Source: Trinickia dinghuensis
GTDB taxonomy: Bacteria; Pseudomonadota; Gammaproteobacteria; Burkholderiales; Burkholderiaceae
Length of the DNA stretch: 64,000 nt
Reading direction: 5' to 3'
NCBI RefSeq assembly: GCF_003367175.1
Contig: NZ_QRGA01000006.1
Coordinates: 186,001-250,000, forward strand
The position numbers and the translations under genes are program-made. Below, one piece after another: positions 59,129 through 64,000 of the stretch. The first letter of the stretch is position 1, and every line of letters starts with the position of its first letter. The notes beneath the pieces are model-generated. The model was not told where the DNA came from and did not search any database. It saw only the letters and a list, made by a program, of their open reading frames with translations.

Positions 59129-61231
59129 ATGTCCAGATATCGCCTCGATCTTGTCGTCTTCCTCGCTGGGCTCGCCGTCGTTCTCTGGATCGGCGCGGGC
59201 TACGCCGCCTCGAATCCGATCGCGTTCGCCGTCACGCTGCTGATCGGCGTTTGCTATGTCGCGGGCGCGTTCGAACTACGCCTCTACCACCAGAACACCT
59301 CGAGCCTCGCGCAGGCCGTGGCCGCTCTCTCGGTGCCGCCCGCGAGCCTCGATGCCTGGCTCGAGCGTCTGCATCCCGCGCTGCGCGGCGCGGTGCGGCT
59401 GCGCGTCGAGGGCGAGCGCGCCGCGTTGCCCGGGCCGTCGCTGACGCCATACCTGGTCGGGCTGCTGGTCCTGCTGGGCATGCTGGGCACGCTGCTCGGC
59501 ATGGTGGCGACGCTGCGCGGCACCGGCGCCGCGCTCGACAGCGCGACCGATCTCGCCGCGATCCGCGCGTCGCTGGCCGCGCCGATCAGGGGGTTGGGCT
59601 TTGCGTTCGGCACGTCGATCGCGGGCGTCGCGACCTCCGCGATGCTCGGGCTGCTGTCGGCGTTGTGCCGGCACGAACGGCTAGTGGCCGCACGCGGGCT
59701 CGACGAGCGCATCCTCACGAAACTGCGGATGTACTCGCAGGCGTGGCGGCGCGAGGAAAGCTTCAGGTTGATGCAGCGCCAGGCCGATGTCATGCCGGCA
59801 CTCGTCGACCGCTTGCAGACGATGATGAGCGCGATGGAGCAGCACAGCATCACGCAGCACGAGCAGCAACTCGCGAACCAGCAGGCGCTGCACGCCCGGA
59901 TCGAAAATACGTACGCGGCGCTTGCGGCGTCGGTGGGCCGCTCGCTGCGCGACAGCGCGGCCGAAAGCGCACGGGGCGCGAGCGCCGCGATCCAGCCCGT
60001 CGTGCAGGCGACGATGGCTGGGTTGTCGCACGAAATGACGGCGCTCGGGGAAACCGTGAAGAACGCCGTGCAACGGCAGCTAGACGGCTTGTCGGGCGGC
60101 TTCGAAACGGCCACGGCGACCGTGGCGAACCTATGGACCCAAGCGCTCGAAGAGCAACAGCGCGTTGACCACGCGCTCGTCGACGAATTGCGCGTCGCGC
60201 TGGAGCGCTTCACCGGCACGTTCGAGCAACGTTCGTCGGCACTGCTGGACGGCGTGTCGACGCGCGTCGATGCCGGCGTAGGCACCGTATCGGCGGCATG
60301 GAACGCCGCGCTGGCCCGGCAGGAACGCGCAAGCGAGACCCAGGCGGCTCGTCACGAGCAAGCGCTCGCGACATCGATCGCGACATTCGAGCAGCACGCC
60401 GCTTCGCTGCTGCGCACGCTCGACGAATCGCATGCCGATCTGCAGCGGCAACTGGCCGCCCGTGACGAAACGCGGCTCCACGCATGGACGGGCACGCTCG
60501 ACGCAATCGCTAAGTCGCTGGGCGACGAGTGGCGGCGGACCGGCGAACACACCGCGAGCCGCCAGCAAGCGATCTGCGACACGCTCGCGCAGACCGCGCG
60601 CGACATCTCCGAGCATACGCAAGCCCACGCCGCCGGAACGATCGCCGAGATCGCACGCCTCGTGCAGGCTGCATCGGAAGCGCCGCGCGCCGCGGCCGAG
60701 GTGGTTGCCGAACTGCGTCAAAAACTCTCCGACAGCATGGTCCGCGACACCGCGATGCTCGAGGAGCGCGCCCGTCTGCTCGAAACCCTCGGCACGCTGC
60801 TCGACGCCGTCAATCATGCCTCCACCGAGCAGCGCACCGTCGTCGATGCGCTCGTGTCCACGTCGGCGGATCTGCTCGCACGGGTCGGCACGCAGTTCTC
60901 CGATACCGTCGAAACAGAAACCCGCAAACTCGGCGGCGTCGCGGCGCAGATCACGGGCAGCGCCGTCGAAGTCGCGAGCCTCGGCGACGCGTTCGGCGCG
61001 GCCGTGCAGGAATTCGGCGCGTCGAACGAGCAGCTCGTCACGCATCTGCAGCGGATCGAATCCGCGCTCGACCGCTCGCTCGCGCGCAGCGACGAGCAAC
61101 TGGCCTACTACGTGGCGCAAGCGCGCGAGGTGATCGATCTGAGCATGCTGTCGCAGAAGCAGATCGTCGAAGACCTGCAGCGCCTTGCGTCGCAGCGCGA
61201 GCAAGCTTCGAGCGGAGCCGAAGCCGCATGA
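59129..61231 (+). CDS. DUF802 protein: MotA/TolQ/ZorA-like membrane protein with long coiled-coil tail
   Basis: A 700-aa protein. Two N-terminal membrane helices (residues about 8-45), then a MotA/ExbB-type pair: TPYLVGLLVLLGMLGTLLGM and GLGFAFGTSIAGVATSAMLG, and a cytosolic tail of about 490 residues of heptad-like, Ala/Gln/Glu-rich coiled coil. This layout, motor channel plus very long cytosolic coil, matches ZorA of the Zorya defence system more than MotA, TolQ or ExbB. It is followed by a MotB/ZorB-like partner overlapping by ATGA. The stator assignment is well supported; the function is unknown. Confidence 0.8.
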   Translation: MSRYRLDLVVFLAGLAVVLWIGAGYAASNPIAFAVTLLIGVCYVAGAFELRLYHQNTSSLAQAVAALSVPPASLDAWLERLHPALRGAVRLRVEGERAALPGPSLTPYLVGLLVLLGMLGTLLGMVATLRGTGAALDSATDLAAIRASLAAPIRGLGFAFGTSIAGVATSAMLGLLSALCRHERLVAARGLDERILTKLRMYSQAWRREESFRLMQRQADVMPALVDRLQTMMSAMEQHSITQHEQQLANQQALHARIENTYAALAASVGRSLRDSAAESARGASAAIQPVVQATMAGLSHEMTALGETVKNAVQRQLDGLSGGFETATATVANLWTQALEEQQRVDHALVDELRVALERFTGTFEQRSSALLDGVSTRVDAGVGTVSAAWNAALARQERASETQAARHEQALATSIATFEQHAASLLRTLDESHADLQRQLAARDETRLHAWTGTLDAIAKSLGDEWRRTGEHTASRQQAICDTLAQTARDISEHTQAHAAGTIAEIARLVQAASEAPRAAAEVVAELRQKLSDSMVRDTAMLEERARLLETLGTLLDAVNHASTEQRTVVDALVSTSADLLARVGTQFSDTVETETRKLGGVAAQITGSAVEVASLGDAFGAAVQEFGASNEQLVTHLQRIESALDRSLARSDEQLAYYVAQAREVIDLSMLSQKQIVEDLQRLASQREQASSGAEAA

Positions 61232-61875
61232 ACGACGAGATCGACGGCGGCATCGAGCCGACCGCGCCGGTCTGGGCCGCGTTCGCCGACCTGATGTCGG
61301 TGCTGGTGGGCGCGTTCGTGCTGATTCTGGCGGGCGTCATCGGCTTGCAGCTCGAACTGTCGGTGCGCCTCGAAGACCAGGTGAAGCAGCGGCAAATCGA
61401 GGCGCAGCGGCGCAAGACGCTCGAGGAGGCCCTCGCCGGCCCGCTCGCGGCGGGACGGGTGACGCTCGTGAACGGCCGCATCGGCATCAGCGGCAGCCTG
61501 CTGTTCGCGCTGAACTCCGATCAGCTGCAGCCGCAGGGCCGCGACCTGCTGAAGTCGCTGGCGGGCCCGCTCGTGGTCTATCTGCGCTCGCACGACGAGA
61601 TTCTGATGGTGAGCGGTTTCACCGACGATCATCAGGTCCGCGCGGGCAACCGCAGTTTTGCCGACAATTGGGAGCTGTCCGCGCAACGCGCGCTGACCGT
61701 GACGCGCGCGCTGATCGAGGCGGGTGTTCCCGCTCAATCGGTATTCGCCGCGGCATTCGGATCGCAGCAGCCGGTGAGTTCGAACGCGGACGAAGCCGGG
61801 CGGGCGAAGAACCGCCGCGTCGAGATCGCGCCGGTGCCGAAGCGCTCCGCCGGATCGGCCGAGCAGCATGAGTAG
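61228..61875 (+). CDS. OmpA/MotB/ZorB-like motor partner
   Basis: A 215-aa protein with a short cytosolic N-terminus, one membrane helix preceded by VWAAFADLMSVLVGAFVLIL, in which Asp21 occupies the ion-carrying position of MotB and ZorB, and a periplasmic OmpA-like peptidoglycan-binding domain (LMVSGFTDDHQVRAGNRSF, NWELSAQRALTVTRALIEAG, AKNRRVEIAP). It should pair with the DUF802 protein to form an ion-driven stator anchored to the wall. Confidence 0.88.
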   Translation: MNDEIDGGIEPTAPVWAAFADLMSVLVGAFVLILAGVIGLQLELSVRLEDQVKQRQIEAQRRKTLEEALAGPLAAGRVTLVNGRIGISGSLLFALNSDQLQPQGRDLLKSLAGPLVVYLRSHDEILMVSGFTDDHQVRAGNRSFADNWELSAQRALTVTRALIEAGVPAQSVFAAAFGSQQPVSSNADEAGRAKNRRVEIAPVPKRSAGSAEQHE

Positions 61876-62629
61876 CGACATGGACGGCGAAGGCGCCGCG
61901 CCCCAAACGATTGACGCCCGTGCAACGCTCGACGCGTGGCGAGCCAACCGTGCCGATCGCGTGAACCCCGCGCGCTTTCGCTTCATCGATGCGCTGGAGC
62001 GGCGCGCGGCAAACTATGACGGCGACGTGCGCCACGTGCTGGACGAAAAGCTGGCGACTTTGATCGCAGATTATGAGGCTGAGGTCCACCGCGCCGAGAC
62101 TGATGCGGCGGCAGCCGCTTGCGAGCCTGCGTGCGGCACGCCTGCCGACGCGGGCAGCGTGCCGGCGCAATGCGCGCCGCGCCGCGGCGCACTGGCAGAA
62201 TTGGTCGATCTGCTCGCGAGTCGCGCGAGGGCCGCGACAGCAACCACCGCCGCGCAAAACGAAGCGTCTGCCGCGCGCGACGCACTGTATCCGCATCGGC
62301 AGGATCGTTCGCCGGATTTGCCCGTGCTCGACTACTTCCGCGAAACGTGGTCGAAATTCAGCACCGAGAAGCAATTGCGGCAGTCCCTCGAACACGTGCC
62401 GGACAAAGCAGGCCCGCTCAATTCGAACAGCCTCATGCATCGCGCCCTCTCGCTGATGCGAGAACTATCTCCCGGTTACCTCCAGCAGTTTCTGTCGTAC
62501 GCCGAGGCGCTGTCGTGGATGGAGCAACTGGCCGGCCCAGTCTCGGGTGTAGGCTCGGCGCCCCCACCCGTCGCGGAAATACCGCGCCCGGGCAGCGCGA
62601 AGAAGCGCGCGCGGGGTAAAGCACGCTGA
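61868..62629 (+). CDS. DUF2894-family protein
   Basis: A 253-aa soluble protein of the DUF2894 family, last in the DUF3348-DUF802-OmpA operon and overlapping the OmpA-like gene by 8 bases. The conserved C-terminal part includes DYFRETWSKFSTEKQLRQSL and AGPLNSNSLMHRALSLMRE. The tail is basic (KKRARGKAR). No enzymatic motif was seen. Confidence 0.75.
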   Translation: MSSDMDGEGAAPQTIDARATLDAWRANRADRVNPARFRFIDALERRAANYDGDVRHVLDEKLATLIADYEAEVHRAETDAAAAACEPACGTPADAGSVPAQCAPRRGALAELVDLLASRARAATATTAAQNEASAARDALYPHRQDRSPDLPVLDYFRETWSKFSTEKQLRQSLEHVPDKAGPLNSNSLMHRALSLMRELSPGYLQQFLSYAEALSWMEQLAGPVSGVGSAPPPVAEIPRPGSAKKRARGKAR

Positions 62630-62717
62630 CGCTTACGGCGGAAAACCGTCGCCTGAACGCAACAGTCCGTTTGGTACCATGCAGCCTTTCCATGACAAGC
62701 CAACAGCGAACTGCAGC

Positions 62718-64000
62718 GTGACGCACCGATTCATGACGAACGTACGGGATTTCTGCAGCAAGTGGGTTGGCCACGTAGCCGGGTTGGCCGCGGCGTGCTT
62801 CCATCTCGCGGCGGCGCTGATCGGCTTCGTCGCGCAACTAGCGAAACCGGCGCTCGCCCGCGCCTGGTACCACGTGCGGCATCCGACCCGGCGCGGCGTG
62901 CTGCTCGCGCTTGCCACACCACCCGCGCTCGTCGTGCTTTATGTGCTCGTGCTGATTCCCTTCACGCCGAGCATCAGCGATATCCGCAAGGCGCGTGTCG
63001 ATCGCCCGGCGCAGATCCTCTCGGCGGACGGCAAGCTGCTGGCCGAGTTCAAGCCGTCGAACCGCAAATGGGTGACGCTGAAGGAAATCTCGCCGCACAT
63101 GGTCGATGCGCTGATCTCGACCGAGGATCATCGCTTTTATCAGCATCACGGTATCGATTGGAAGCGCACCGCGTCCGCGGCGCTGCACAACCTGCTCGGG
63201 GGCCATCGAGAAGGCGGCTCGACGATCACGCAGCAGCTCGCGCGCAATCTGTACCCCGACGAAGTGGGCCGCGCGCCCACGCTCACGCGCAAGATCAAGG
63301 AAGCGATCACCGCGGAAAAGATCGAGATGGCCTACAGCAAGGACCAGATTCTCGAGACCTATCTGAACACGGTGCCGTTCCTGTACAACGCGTACGGCGT
63401 CGAGATGGCGGCGCGCACCTACTTCGACAAATCCGCCGACGATCTGAACATCCTCGAGGCCGCGACGCTCACGGGCATGCTGAAGGGCAACAGCTACTAC
63501 AACCCGGTGATCAACCCCGAGCGTGCGCTGCAGCGGCGCAACACGGTGCTCTCGCAGATGGTCAAGTACGGCAAGCTGTCGCCGGCCGCGTTCGAGAAGC
63601 TGAAGGTCAAGCCGCTCTCCGTCGATTTCGAGCGTCAGGTGGAAGCGCCCGGGCCCGCGCCGCATTTCGCGCAGCAGCTGCGCAAATGGCTGATCGGCTG
63701 GGCCGATGCGAACGGCTACAACATCTACTCGGACGGCCTTATCGTCCATACGACGATCGATTCGCGCCTGCAGGCGATGGCGAACGCGGCGGTCAAGCTG
63801 CAAGGCAATCAGTTGCAGTCGATGGCGAACGCACAATGGAGCGGCCGCGCGGGATGCTCGCCGTCGAACGATCTGTTCAAGACGTTCATGCGCGAATCGC
63901 CCGAGTATCGCAGCGCGCTCGCCGCCGGCCAGAGCGATGCCGACACGCTGAAGCAGCTCGGCACCGACCGCGATTTCATGCACAAGCTTTGTCACGACAA
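62718..64000 (+). CDS. class A penicillin-binding protein / peptidoglycan glycosyltransferase, N-terminal part (cut by window edge)
   Basis: At least 427 codons, running off the right edge. A basic cytosolic stretch and a membrane helix (VLLALATPPALVVLYVLVLI) precede a GT51 glycosyltransferase domain with STEDHRFYQHHGIDWKRT (catalytic Glu), GGSTITQQLARNLY, and LETYLNTVPFLYNAYGVEMA. A transpeptidase domain is expected beyond the edge; the TIDSRLQAMA region leading to it is visible. The start may be GTG 62718 or ATG 62733; an ATG at 62679 is also in frame. It is not part of the preceding operon as far as can be seen. Confidence 0.85.
   Translation, partial: MTHRFMTNVRDFCSKWVGHVAGLAAACFHLAAALIGFVAQLAKPALARAWYHVRHPTRRGVLLALATPPALVVLYVLVLIPFTPSISDIRKARVDRPAQILSADGKLLAEFKPSNRKWVTLKEISPHMVDALISTEDHRFYQHHGIDWKRTASAALHNLLGGHREGGSTITQQLARNLYPDEVGRAPTLTRKIKEAITAEKIEMAYSKDQILETYLNTVPFLYNAYGVEMAARTYFDKSADDLNILEAATLTGMLKGNSYYNPVINPERALQRRNTVLSQMVKYGKLSPAAFEKLKVKPLSVDFERQVEAPGPAPHFAQQLRKWLIGWADANGYNIYSDGLIVHTTIDSRLQAMANAAVKLQGNQLQSMANAQWSGRAGCSPSNDLFKTFMRESPEYRSALAAGQSDADTLKQLGTDRDFMHKLCHD

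Overview
The window (about 63% GC by eye, strong G/C third-position bias) looks like a chromosome of a Burkholderiales bacterium, probably Burkholderiaceae (Paraburkholderia, Caballeronia or Trinickia type). The housekeeping neighbours support this: a 3-hydroxybutyrate oligomer hydrolase, aroG, argG, and a four-gene DUF3348/DUF802/OmpA/DUF2894 operon that I associate with this group. No plasmid replication gene, integrase, transposase, tRNA, rRNA or CRISPR array was recognised.

Region 1 (1-1206): the start of an HMG-CoA-lyase-like gene running off the left edge, and a divergent LysR regulator.

Region 2 (1251-44623) is the centrepiece: a complete-looking type IVB secretion system (Dot/Icm; IncI/R64 Tra-Trb type) interleaved with a type IVb thin-pilus (R64 Pil) cluster. 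One minus-strand operon carries a small XRE regulator and traM/dotI, an unknown gene, traN/dotH and traO/dotG. The next carries traP/dotF-like, traQ, traR, traT-position, traU/dotO, traX-position and traY/dotA. A plus-strand operon carries dotD and dotC, then pilL, N, O, P, Q, R, S, an extra GspE/PilT-family ATPase, pilV, a GGDEF-EAL protein, a lytic transglycosylase, dotB and icmT. A second minus-strand block (44226-36706) carries a transglycosylase, dotM, a DsbC-like protein, dotL, a Tat-exported M15 peptidase and a regulator. A third (36484-29550) carries a DotF-like membrane protein, a bactofilin, small membrane and secreted proteins of unknown function, a secreted beta-propeller and, last, a cytosolic lipase with a GHSLG motif.

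No relaxase, primase or oriT-type gene was seen, so the machine looks like a protein-delivery system rather than a conjugation system. The lipase/propeller pair looks like an effector with its immunity protein. The promoter regions of its transcription units share a 20-bp inverted repeat, CGTAT-N10-ATACG (five perfect copies, three weaker ones), which would tie the operons, including the putative effector pair, into one regulon. A 56-bp degenerate repeat of the icmT tail plus the pilL start region lies between dotC and pilL and again after the intact icmT, marking an old rearrangement.

Region 3 (44.8-64 kb) is chromosomal: PHB-oligomer hydrolase, a YkgJ-type cysteine-cluster protein, a SYLF lipoprotein, aroG, argG, a cNMP-binding/thioredoxin-reductase-like fusion, a PLP dehydratase and ornithine-cyclodeaminase-family pair with a YheO/DauR-type regulator, a DGPF/ECF sigma pair, RidA, the DUF3348 operon with MotA/MotB-like (ZorA/ZorB-like) motor proteins, and the first part of a class A penicillin-binding protein running off the right edge.
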